Below, piece by piece: positions 1-5,337 of a DNA stretch of 5,353 nucleotides. The translations under genes were made by a program, and so were the position numbers. The stretch comes from Chitinophagaceae bacterium. Lineage in GTDB: Bacteria; Bacteroidota; Bacteroidia; Chitinophagales; Chitinophagaceae. The stretch covers positions 3,226 through 8,578 of the forward strand of contig PMUF01000369.1 in the NCBI GenBank assembly GCA_003167015.1, read 5' to 3'. Position 1 is the stretch's first letter. Each line of letters starts with the position of its first letter. The notes beneath the pieces are model-generated. The model was not told the origin of the DNA. It ran no database searches and was given only the letters and a program-made list of their open reading frames with translations.

Positions 1-167
1 AGCTGAAAATTGCAGTGGGCGATGGAAAAATTCAGTCCCGCCCGATCCATCAGTGCGCAGAGTACTACAGAGTCCAGCCCCCCGCTGACGGCCAGCAGGA
101 GACGGTCTCCTGCAGAGAAAAGCCGCTCTTTGGCAATAAAGTCCTTGAAAGCCTGAAATAAGTCCAT
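1..167 (-). CDS. tilS: tRNA(Ile)-lysidine synthase TilS, N-terminal part (cut by window edge)
   Basis: TilS is a cytosolic ATP-dependent enzyme that attaches lysine to C34 of the CAU-anticodon isoleucine tRNA, changing both its codon reading and its charging. On the minus strand an ATG at 167-165 opens a frame that stays open to the left edge, giving 55 complete codons. It reads MDLFQAFKDF..., then the PP-loop ATPase motif SGGLDS at residues 28-33 (inside LLLAVSGGLDSVVL), then AHCNFQ at residues 50-55, matching the HCNFQLRG block that follows the PP-loop in TilS. The remaining bulk of the enzyme lies outside the window. The gene follows the TPR gene in the same direction with a 55-bp gap, so the two are probably cotranscribed. 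Other PP-loop families (TtcA, MesJ-like) share SGGxDS, but the HCNFQ block favours TilS strongly. Confidence 0.9.
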   Translation of the reverse strand, partial: MDLFQAFKDFIAKERLFSAGDRLLLAVSGGLDSVVLCALMDRAGLNFSIAHCNFQ

Positions 168-197
168 TGAAAGCGGGAAATTAAGGATTTATAGCGA

Positions 198-228
198 ACC
201 TCAGGCACCCGCATGCCCGGGTTCAGGT
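198..228. other. small inverted repeat between the TPR gene and tilS
   Basis: ACCT (198-201) and AGGT (225-228) flank ACCCG (207-211) and CGGGT (218-222), which could form an imperfect hairpin with a 6-nt loop and an asymmetric internal loop. It overlaps the stop codon of the TPR gene. No T-run follows on either strand, so it does not look like an intrinsic terminator. It might be a processing or stability element in the intercistronic RNA, or it might be chance. Confidence 0.2.
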
Positions 229-537
229 ATCTGCCAGATCATCATAGGCCGTCTGCAATTCATTGTATGCCCGCTTCTCTCCTGCCGCCCTCGCGACAGC
301 CATCCCCTTTTTATACCATTGCAGGGCCAGATCCGTTTCGCCTGTCCGTTCCAATAATTTCCCCAGCTGATAGTACGATCCGACAGCAGCCAGGTCCCGC
401 TCCAGCACCTCTTCCAGGTAACGGCGGGCAGTCCCGTCATCCCCTCTTGCCATATATTCCATCGCCAGGGCATGTTTGGTAAAGGAATCATCAGGATCAG
501 CACGCAGGAATTCCTTCAATTTCTCTATCCGATCCAT
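223..537 (-). CDS. small tetratricopeptide-repeat (TPR) protein
   Basis: A 104-residue protein made almost entirely of TPR helical hairpins. I see one repeat at about residues 19-50 (HALAMEYMARGDDGTARRYL...), a second at about 53-85 (YYQLGKLLERTGETDLALQWYKKG), and a final helix at about 88-101. Both repeats show the expected small/aromatic spacing (A-x3-Y, G, A-x2-Y/W). There is no signal peptide or membrane segment, so it is probably a cytosolic protein-protein interaction module; the partner is unknown. The start is ATG at 537-535, and the N-terminus MDRIEKLKEFLRADPDD looks natural because short Bacteroidetes TPR proteins often begin with a similar segment. The gene lies upstream of tilS in the same orientation and is divergent from etfB. 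A specific biochemical role cannot be read from the sequence. Confidence 0.85.
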   Translation of the reverse strand: MDRIEKLKEFLRADPDDSFTKHALAMEYMARGDDGTARRYLEEVLERDLAAVGSYYQLGKLLERTGETDLALQWYKKGMAVARAAGEKRAYNELQTAYDDLADT

Positions 538-562
538 ACCCGATAAATTTATTTTAAAATAA

Positions 563-593
563 TTGCGAATTATCCCGACAAAACTTACCTTTG
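563..593 (+). promoter_or_regulatory. Bacteroidetes-type promoter for etfB-etfA
   Basis: TTG (563-565) is followed after exactly 20 nt by TACCTTTG (586-593), a full match to the Bacteroidetes -7 consensus TAnnTTTG with a -33 TTG element. Transcription would begin near 600, leaving a leader of about 40 nt before the etfB ATG at 639. That start site excludes the upstream TTG in frame at 591 as the translation start. Confidence 0.5.
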
Positions 594-610
594 TTTAGTT
601 GCATAAACAA
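579..610 (-). promoter_or_regulatory. possible divergent promoter for the TPR-tilS pair
   Basis: On the minus strand TTG (610-608) is followed after 21 nt by AAGTTTTG (586-579), seven of eight positions of TAnnTTTG. Transcription would start near 572, about 35 nt before the TPR ATG. It overlaps the etfB promoter face to face, so the two would compete for polymerase if both are used. The match is weaker than the etfB one. Confidence 0.25.
591..610. promoter_or_regulatory. candidate operator palindrome in the divergent promoter region
   Basis: TTGTTTA (591-597) and TAAACAA (604-610) are perfect 7-bp inverted repeats separated by 6 bp. The left arm overlaps the end of the etfB -7 element and the right arm overlaps the -33 element of the possible minus-strand promoter. 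A repressor bound here would block both. The regulator is not encoded in this window. An RNA hairpin is less likely because the predicted etfB start site falls inside the repeat. Confidence 0.35.
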
Positions 611-638
611 CTTTATTCCTCATTTCAAAATGCGAGCC

Positions 639-1382
639 ATGAAGATCTTAGTTTGCATCAGTAAGACGCCGGATACGACGGCGAAGATAAGTTTCACCCA
701 GAATAATACAAAGTTCGCCAGCGATGGGGTTCAATGGATCATCAATCCGTACGATGAATGGTATGCCCTGGTCAGGGCAATCGAATTGAAGGAAAAAGAT
801 CCTTCCACCGTACTACACCTGCTGACGGTCGGTCTGGCCGACACCGAGCCGATCATCCGGAAAGCCCTGGCTATCGGCGGGGATGAGGCCATCAGGGTCA
901 ATGCGGATAGCGCCGACCCCTTTTACATCGCTACCCAGATAGCGGACATAGCACGGCAGGGAGGTTACGACCTTATTTTCACCGGTAAGGAGACCATCGA
1001 CTACAACGGTTCTTCTATCGGCGGGATGGTCTCAGAGCTCCTGGATTGGCCCTATATCTCATTGGCCGTCAAGTTTGATTTGAATGGTAGCGTCGCTACC
1101 GTGGTCAGGGAAATAGAGGGCGGAGAGGAAACGGACGAAGTGAGCCTGCCATTGGTCGTGAGCTGTCAGAAAGGAGTAGCCGAACAGCGCATCCCCAATA
1201 TGAAAGGCATCATGAGCGCCCGGACCAAACCGCTGAAGGTAGTAGAACCGGTTGCCGCTGAAGCCCTGACGGGTATTGTCTCTTTCGAACTGCCGCCGGC
1301 CAAGGCAGGTGTCAGGCTCGTGCCGGCCGATAACCCCGCCGAACTGATCCGGTTGCTCCACGAAGAAGCAAAAGTATTTTAA
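639..1382 (+). CDS. etfB: electron transfer flavoprotein subunit beta
   Basis: The beta subunit of the soluble ETF heterodimer, which accepts electrons from acyl-CoA and related dehydrogenases and passes them to ETF:quinone oxidoreductase. It is 247 residues from the chosen ATG at 639, a normal EtfB length. The N-terminus MKILVCISKTPDTTAK is the standard family opening; in-frame alternatives at 591 (TTG) and 630 (ATG) would add non-conserved residues, and the one at 591 would lie upstream of the predicted transcript start. INPYDEWYALVRAIEL (residues 35-50) and GKETIDYNGSSIGGM...LLDWP (116-138) match the conserved nucleotide (AMP)-binding region. VVREIEGGEETDEVSLPLVVSC (155-176) resembles, with small differences, the ETF-beta signature that includes the recognition loop. 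It is followed 45 bp later by etfA, so the two are cotranscribed. Classical non-bifurcating use is assumed because no partner dehydrogenase gene is adjacent. Confidence 0.95.
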   Translation: MKILVCISKTPDTTAKISFTQNNTKFASDGVQWIINPYDEWYALVRAIELKEKDPSTVLHLLTVGLADTEPIIRKALAIGGDEAIRVNADSADPFYIATQIADIARQGGYDLIFTGKETIDYNGSSIGGMVSELLDWPYISLAVKFDLNGSVATVVREIEGGEETDEVSLPLVVSCQKGVAEQRIPNMKGIMSARTKPLKVVEPVAAEALTGIVSFELPPAKAGVRLVPADNPAELIRLLHEEAKVF

Positions 1383-1427
1383 CCCGGACAGCGAAGGACA
1401 CAAAAATTTAATCCTTAAAAAACTGGT

Positions 1428-2399
1428 ATGTCAGTATTAATATTCATCGATCATTCGGAAGGACAAGTCAAGAAAGCATCCCTGGAAGCATGCAGCTATG
1501 GGGCCGCCCTCGCGGGTCAGTTGAACGTGCCTGCCGAGGGTATTCTGCTGGGCACAGTGACAACGGATCTGAGTACGCTTGGAAAATACGGTGTCAAAAA
1601 GATTCACCAGGCCGCCCAGGAGGGCTTGAATCACCTGGATGCACAGGTATATGCCAAAATCATTGCCGACTCCGCCACGGCGACGGGAGCTACCGTCATT
1701 GTTTTCTCCAACAACCTCAGCGGAAAAGCGGTGGCGCCCCGCGTAGCGGCACGACTGAAAGCAGGGTTGGTGTCAGGTGCTGTGGCATTGCCGGATACGA
1801 CCAGCGGTTTCGTGGTCAAAAAGAATGTGTTCTCCGGAAAGGCTTTTGCTCATGTAGCCATCAATACCCCCGTGAAGGTCATCACCCTGAACCCCAACTC
1901 CTATCCTGTCAGGGAGGGTGAAGGATCAGTATCTGCCGAAGTCGCGCCACTGTCGGTTACCGCCGGGGCTCCGAAAGTAAAGGTGGTGTCGGCCACACAG
2001 GCAACCGGAGAGGTGCCCCTGACGGAAGCGGAACTCGTCGTCAGTGGCGGCCGTGGCCTGAAAGGACCGGAGAACTGGGGTATCATCGAAGACCTGGCGA
2101 AAGCCCTGGGGGCAGCAACAGCCTGTAGCCGCCCTGTGGCGGATGCTCACTGGCGCCCGCACCACGAGCATGTCGGTCAGACCGGTATCGCCATCGCCCC
2201 TAACCTGTATATCGCCATCGGTATTTCCGGCGCCATCCAACATCTGGCCGGAGTGAACCGCAGCAAGGTCATTGTTGTTGTTAACAAAGACCCGGAAGCG
2301 CCGTTCTTTAAGGCTGCGGATTATGGTATTGTGGGCGATGCCTTCGAGGTAGTGCCAAAAATGACAGAAGCCGTAAAAAAGTTGAAAGGGATAGCGTAA
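1428..2399 (+). CDS. etfA: electron transfer flavoprotein subunit alpha
   Basis: The alpha subunit of ETF carries the redox-active FAD. It is 323 residues, typical for the family. The N-terminal half (MSVLIFIDHSEGQVKKASLE..., to about residue 190) is the adenine-nucleotide-hydrolase-like fold that pairs with EtfB. The C-terminal FAD domain is clear: VSGGRGLKGPENW (205-217), CSRPVADA (233-240) with the conserved Ser-Arg, VGQTG (249-253), GISGAIQH (265-272), NKDPEAPFFKAADYGIVGD (286-304). At residue 241 there is His where many homologues have Gly (VDAGW); this looks like lineage variation and not damage. The start ATG at 1428 is placed 45 bp after the etfB stop, with no terminator between them. 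No clear Shine-Dalgarno is seen, as is usual in Bacteroidetes. Confidence 0.95.
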   Translation: MSVLIFIDHSEGQVKKASLEACSYGAALAGQLNVPAEGILLGTVTTDLSTLGKYGVKKIHQAAQEGLNHLDAQVYAKIIADSATATGATVIVFSNNLSGKAVAPRVAARLKAGLVSGAVALPDTTSGFVVKKNVFSGKAFAHVAINTPVKVITLNPNSYPVREGEGSVSAEVAPLSVTAGAPKVKVVSATQATGEVPLTEAELVVSGGRGLKGPENWGIIEDLAKALGAATACSRPVADAHWRPHHEHVGQTGIAIAPNLYIAIGISGAIQHLAGVNRSKVIVVVNKDPEAPFFKAADYGIVGDAFEVVPKMTEAVKKLKGIA

Positions 2400-2414
2400 A
2401 AAGTACGCGGGGGG

Positions 2415-2450
2415 AGGGATCTTTTTTTTCGATAAAATCCCTTAGTTTCG
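2415..2450 (+). promoter_or_regulatory. stem-loop and possible -7 element upstream of the BFN nuclease gene
   Basis: AGGGA (2415-2419) can pair with TCCCT (2438-2442), and inside it TTTT (2422-2425) with AAAA (2434-2437), giving a hairpin in the 61-bp gap after etfA. Directly behind it lies TAGTTTCG (2443-2450), seven of eight positions of TAnnTTTG. Only a T-rich stretch sits where a -33 TTG would be expected. There is no T-run after the hairpin, so it is a poor intrinsic terminator. Partial attenuation of etf read-through plus a second start for the next two genes would fit, but the evidence is thin. Confidence 0.3.
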
Positions 2451-2460
2451 TGCATTAATT

Positions 2461-3066
2461 ATGAAGAAGATCGAACTGGAAATAGTGGCTTTGTCTCATA
2501 GTATAACACAAACCCATTCCTATGCGGTTGTACTGGGCGAAGTCAATGGATTGAGACGCCTGCCGATTGTCATCGGGGGATTCGAGGCCCAGGCTATTGC
2601 CGTGGCCCTGGAAAAAATGCACCCCAGCCGTCCCCTGACGCATGATCTGATGAAGAACTTTATGAGCGCCTTCACCATCGACCTGCAGGAAATCATCATT
2701 TGCGATCTGCAGGAGGGTATTTTCTACTCCAAGCTGGTGTGTGTCAGCGAGCATGACACGGTCGAGATCGACAGCCGCACCTCCGATGCGCTGGCCCTGG
2801 CAGTCCGCTTCGGTTGTCCCATCTATACTTACGAACATATTCTCGACAGCGCCGGAATCTTAATGGAAGACAGCTCCGCTAAAAAGAAGAAGGCCGGGAT
2901 GACCGCCACCGTATCGTCTACCGGCGAGGGCGGCGCACGGGAAAGCCTTAGCGCATTGTCGATGGAAGAGTTGAATACCCTGTTGAATGAAGTCCTGGAA
3001 CAGGAAGACTATATCCGGGCTATAGCCATCCGCGATGAGATCAACAGCCGGCGTAAGGCACGGTAA
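2461..3066 (+). CDS. bifunctional nuclease (BFN/DUF151) domain protein with C-terminal UVR motif
   Basis: A 201-residue protein with two modules. The BFN (DUF151) domain covers about residues 1-135. Its conserved blocks are RLPIVIGGFEAQAIAVALE (33-51), RPLTHDLMKNF (57-67) and the hallmark DSRTSDALALAVRFGCPIY (104-122). Family members have been described as having RNase and DNase activity, but the physiological substrate in bacteria is unsettled. A lysine-, serine- and glycine-rich linker (about 137-163) leads to a UVR motif at about 168-198 (MEELNTLLNEVLEQEDYIRAIAIRDEI), the helical hairpin by which UvrB and UvrC contact each other and which is also found in Clp-associated proteins. This architecture and length are usual in Bacteroidetes. 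Start ATG at 2461 opens MKKIELEIVAL, the normal N-terminus. It sits 61 bp after etfA and 4 bp before ispE, so it is the first gene of a tight pair or part of a longer etf operon. A role in nucleic acid repair or turnover is inference. Confidence 0.88.
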   Translation: MKKIELEIVALSHSITQTHSYAVVLGEVNGLRRLPIVIGGFEAQAIAVALEKMHPSRPLTHDLMKNFMSAFTIDLQEIIICDLQEGIFYSKLVCVSEHDTVEIDSRTSDALALAVRFGCPIYTYEHILDSAGILMEDSSAKKKKAGMTATVSSTGEGGARESLSALSMEELNTLLNEVLEQEDYIRAIAIRDEINSRRKAR

Positions 3067-3070
3067 CGCC

Positions 3071-3880
3071 ATGGTATCTTTCCCCAACTGCAAGATCAAC
3101 CTGGGTTTGAGAATCCTTCGCAAACGCGAAGACGGTTACCATGACCTGGAAACAATATTTTATCCGCTGCCAGTGCGGGACGTACTGGAGACGGTACGGG
3201 CCGACGAACTGCACTTCTATCCCACAGGACTGCCCATTCCGGGCGACCCATCCCAAAATCTCGCTGCTAAAGCCTTTCATCTGCTGAAAGGCGACTTCCC
3301 TCAACTACCTTTTGTGGCTATCCACCTCCACAAAAATATTCCTGTCGGCGGCGGACTGGGTGGCGGCTCGTCCGATGGCGCTTTCATGCTGCAGTTATTG
3401 AATAGTCAGTTCCAGTTGGGCCTGACACCGGACCAATTGATGACTTATGCGGCACGGCTGGGCAGCGACTGTCCTTTTTTTCTGCTGAATAAACCCTGCC
3501 TGGCCAATGGTCGCGGTGAAAGGCTGGAATCCCTGGTGCTGGACCTGTCATCTTATTCCTTCCTTATCGTTCATCCCGGTATCCATATCAGTACCGCACG
3601 GGCTTTTTCACTCTGCACCCCCTCCGCAGAAGGCCCTTCATTGAAAGACTGCATCGCCAGGCCAGTCACCGCCTGGGCCGATTCACTCGTCAATGACTTC
3701 GAAGGACCGGTCTTCCGGGAATATCCTGTTCTCCGGACGATCAAGCAGCAGTTGTACGATCGGTCCGCGATCTACGCCTCGCTGACCGGCAGCGGGTCAA
3801 GCCTGTTCGGGATCTTCGAAAAAGGCAACCCAAATGCCGGCGGATGGGACCCGGACTATCGGGTGATCGTCCTTCCATAA
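3071..3880 (+). CDS. ispE: 4-diphosphocytidyl-2-C-methyl-D-erythritol kinase
   Basis: IspE is the GHMP-family kinase of the non-mevalonate (MEP) pathway; it phosphorylates the 2-hydroxyl of CDP-methylerythritol with ATP, in the cytosol. From ATG 3071 it is 269 residues, slightly shorter than E. coli IspE. NCKINLGLRI (6-15) carries the catalytic Lys8, followed by DGYHDLETIF (21-30). The ATP-binding glycine-rich loop is PVGGGLGGGSSDGA (91-104). GSDCPFF (131-137) carries the catalytic Asp133, and the C-terminal GHMP motif is LTGSGSSLFGIF (238-249). An in-frame ATG at 3035 lies inside the BFN gene and would add 12 unconserved residues, so 3071 is chosen. It begins 4 bp after the BFN stop, indicating cotranscription and probable translational coupling. 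All key residues are present. Confidence 0.95.
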   Translation: MVSFPNCKINLGLRILRKREDGYHDLETIFYPLPVRDVLETVRADELHFYPTGLPIPGDPSQNLAAKAFHLLKGDFPQLPFVAIHLHKNIPVGGGLGGGSSDGAFMLQLLNSQFQLGLTPDQLMTYAARLGSDCPFFLLNKPCLANGRGERLESLVLDLSSYSFLIVHPGIHISTARAFSLCTPSAEGPSLKDCIARPVTAWADSLVNDFEGPVFREYPVLRTIKQQLYDRSAIYASLTGSGSSLFGIFEKGNPNAGGWDPDYRVIVLP

Positions 3881-3892
3881 TGCCATAAACGC

Positions 3893-3922
3893 TTGCTCTT
3901 TTGGTTAAATTTAAGTACCTTG
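3893..3922 (+). promoter_or_regulatory. possible promoter for rocD
   Basis: TTG (3893-3895) is followed after 20 nt by TACCTTG (3916-3922), one T short of the TACCTTTG seen before etfB and with the same spacing. Transcription would begin near 3929, giving rocD a leader of about 150 nt, long for this phylum. No other TAnnTTTG-like match is closer to the gene in the same orientation. No terminator for ispE is visible before it, so some read-through from ispE is possible. Confidence 0.35.
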
Positions 3923-3955
3923 TGATAAATCTCTATATCATCTTTTCTTTTCGTT

Positions 3956-4041
3956 TCATATCATTTTTAGGTCAGCACCTTGACTTCCTCGATCACCAGT
4001 CGTGACGATATGACCCCTTTTTGCTGAGATAATGTCTCAGC
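3956..4041 (+). other. inverted repeats in the rocD leader (possible RNA structure)
   Basis: Two perfect 7-bp inverted repeats lie in the 200-bp gap before rocD. TCATATC (3956-3962) can pair with GATATGA (4007-4013), enclosing a region with small internal repeats such as GTCA (3971-3974) and TGAC (3981-3984). GCTGAGA (4023-4029) pairs with TCTCAGC (4035-4041) around a TAATG loop. A T8 run follows at 4054-4061, 12 nt past the second stem, too far for a standard intrinsic terminator. It does not match any riboswitch class I know. The sequence could instead reflect the small ORF proposed on the other strand. Confidence 0.3.
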
Positions 4042-4064
4042 CAGCCCATATTCTTTTTTTTCAT
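3967..4064 (-). other. candidate small antisense ORF with slippery A-AAA-AAG site
   Basis: On the minus strand ATG at 4064-4062 is preceded at 6 nt by AGAGGA, a good ribosome-binding site. The zero frame encodes 23 residues (MKKKNMGWLRHYLSKK... ending RHDW) and stops at 3995-3993. Codons 2-4 are AAA AAA AAG and contain the heptamer A-AAA-AAG (4059-4053), the dnaX-type -1 slippery sequence. A -1 shift after AAG enters a frame reading EYGLAETLSQQ... and ending RLVIEEVKVLT, with TAA at 3969-3967, total 32 residues. The tail of that frame uses codons common in the neighbouring genes (CTG GTG ATC GAG GAA GTC AAG GTG CTG). The 7-bp hairpin 4041-4023 starts 11 nt after the heptamer. Alternatives are a one-base homopolymer error (A9 in reality gives the 32-residue protein directly), a gene remnant, or chance. 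I recognise no family. Confidence 0.2.
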
Positions 4065-4080
4065 ATTTATTCCTCTTTTT

Positions 4081-5337
4081 ATGTCTGCAATCTCTATCCC
4101 GACGTCTTTGACGGACCTGACCCGTACTTATCTTGAACTGGAAGAACGCCATGGCGCCCATAACTATCACCCTTTGCCTGTCGTCCTCAACCGCGGAGCG
4201 GGGGTTTATGTCTGGGATGTGGACGGGCGTCGCTATTTTGACTGTCTCAGCGGATATTCGGCAGTGAACCAGGGGCATTGTCATCCCCGGATCATTTCCG
4301 CACTGATAGAGCAGGCCGGTCAGCTGACCCTGACTTCCAGGGCCTTTCATAGCGACGTGCTCGGGGAATACGTTCAATATATTACCGGCTATTTTGGCTA
4401 TGACAAAGTATTGCCGATGAATACAGGCGTCGAAGCCGTGGAGACGGCTATCAAGCTTTGCCGCCGCTGGGGTTACCAGGTAAAGGGCATCCCGGAAAAT
4501 AAAGCCAGGATCATCGTATGCGCCAATAATTTTCACGGCCGGACAACTACGGTCATCTCTTTTAGCACCGATCCTGACGCCAATCGCGAATTCGGCCCTT
4601 ATGCCCCGGGATTTGTCGTGATCCCCTATAACGATGCCGAAGCGCTGGCAGGGGCATTGGAGGACCCCCATGTGGCCGGTTTCCTGGTAGAACCGATCCA
4701 GGGTGAAGCCGGGGTAGTCGTGCCGGAAGAGGGCTATTTGCGGACGGCCAGGCAATATTGCCGCGAGGCAGGCGTCCTCTTTATCGCCGACGAGATCCAG
4801 ACAGGACTGGGCCGCACAGGCCGGATGCTCGCTTGCGATCATGAAGACGTGCGACCGGATATCCTGATCCTGGGCAAGGCCCTGAGCGGAGGAACCATGC
4901 CGGTCTCGGCCGTCCTGGCCGATGATGAGATTATGCTGACGATCCGGCCCGGTGAACATGGGTCTACCTATGGCGGCAACCCCCTTGCCTGTAAAGTAGC
5001 GATAGCAGCCCTGCAGGTGCTGAAAGACGAGCGACTGACAGAGAATGCCAGGGATATGGGAGAATTGTTTCGCCGGGAATTGCGTCAATTACACTCGCCC
5101 TATATCCGGCAGGTCCGCGGAAAAGGATTGCTGAATGCGCTCGTGATCGAGCATCCCAGGGCGGATGCAGCCTGGGAATTGTGCCTGGCCCTTAAGGATA
5201 ATGGCCTGCTCGCCAAGCCGACGCATGGCGATAAGATCCGCCTCGCCCCTCCCCTCGTCATTACCCCGGCGGAAATACTGGAATGTGTAGGCATCGTAAG
5301 GGATAGCCTGACCATCTGGGATGAAGCGGATAATTAG
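4081..5337 (+). CDS. rocD: ornithine aminotransferase (ornithine-oxo-acid transaminase)
   Basis: A PLP-dependent fold-type I, class III aminotransferase that transfers the delta-amino group of ornithine to 2-oxoglutarate, giving glutamate-5-semialdehyde (which cyclises to pyrroline-5-carboxylate) and linking arginine/ornithine with proline and glutamate. It is 418 residues. Compared with human OAT, the active-site residues line up at a constant offset of 26: Y29 (human Y55, in AHNYHPLPVVL), Y59 (Y85, in GYSAVNQGHCHP), R154 (R180), E209 (E235, in EPIQGEAGV), D237 (D263), Q240 (Q266), the PLP-binding K266 (K292, in ILGKALSGG) and R387 (R413, in KIRLAPP). This specific set separates it from acetylornithine or GABA aminotransferases. 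Start ATG 4081 lies directly after a pyrimidine-rich tract with no Shine-Dalgarno; the first 10 residues are not conserved but no better start exists. It is monocistronic as far as the window shows. Confidence 0.95.
   Translation: MSAISIPTSLTDLTRTYLELEERHGAHNYHPLPVVLNRGAGVYVWDVDGRRYFDCLSGYSAVNQGHCHPRIISALIEQAGQLTLTSRAFHSDVLGEYVQYITGYFGYDKVLPMNTGVEAVETAIKLCRRWGYQVKGIPENKARIIVCANNFHGRTTTVISFSTDPDANREFGPYAPGFVVIPYNDAEALAGALEDPHVAGFLVEPIQGEAGVVVPEEGYLRTARQYCREAGVLFIADEIQTGLGRTGRMLACDHEDVRPDILILGKALSGGTMPVSAVLADDEIMLTIRPGEHGSTYGGNPLACKVAIAALQVLKDERLTENARDMGELFRRELRQLHSPYIRQVRGKGLLNALVIEHPRADAAWELCLALKDNGLLAKPTHGDKIRLAPPLVITPAEILECVGIVRDSLTIWDEADN

Noticed and set aside
213..482. A plus-strand frame of 89 codons opposite the TPR gene.
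   Set aside because: It is rich in Pro and Ser and shows no family pattern, whereas the minus-strand frame has clear TPR periodicity.
591..638. A longer etfB start at TTG 591 or ATG 630.
   Set aside because: The family begins at MKILVC (ATG 639). The 591 start would lie inside the predicted -7 promoter element and upstream of the predicted transcript start, and the extra residues look unconserved.
1394..1416. AAGGA...TCCTT inverted repeat between etfB and etfA as a terminator or attenuator.
   Set aside because: Only 5 bp of stem with a 13-nt loop and no T-run after it; the two subunits must be made together, so termination here would make little sense.
3881..4022. Intrinsic terminator for ispE.
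   Set aside because: I found no stable GC-rich stem followed by a T-run in the first part of the gap; the T-runs present are not preceded by hairpins.
4023..4041. CTGAGA resembling the conserved core of a TPP riboswitch upstream of rocD.
   Set aside because: The other conserved parts (GGGG...GCC before it, and ACCTGA...GGTAAT...GCGTAGGGA after it) are absent, and ornithine aminotransferase is not a thiamine gene. The CTGAGA is one arm of a simple stem-loop.
3967..5088. A 373-codon open frame on the minus strand across most of rocD.
   Set aside because: It lies opposite rocD, whose frame has every catalytic residue of ornithine aminotransferase. The antisense protein shows no family pattern and is rich in His, Gln, Arg and Cys as expected for a shadow frame. 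Only its last codons, outside rocD, are considered separately.
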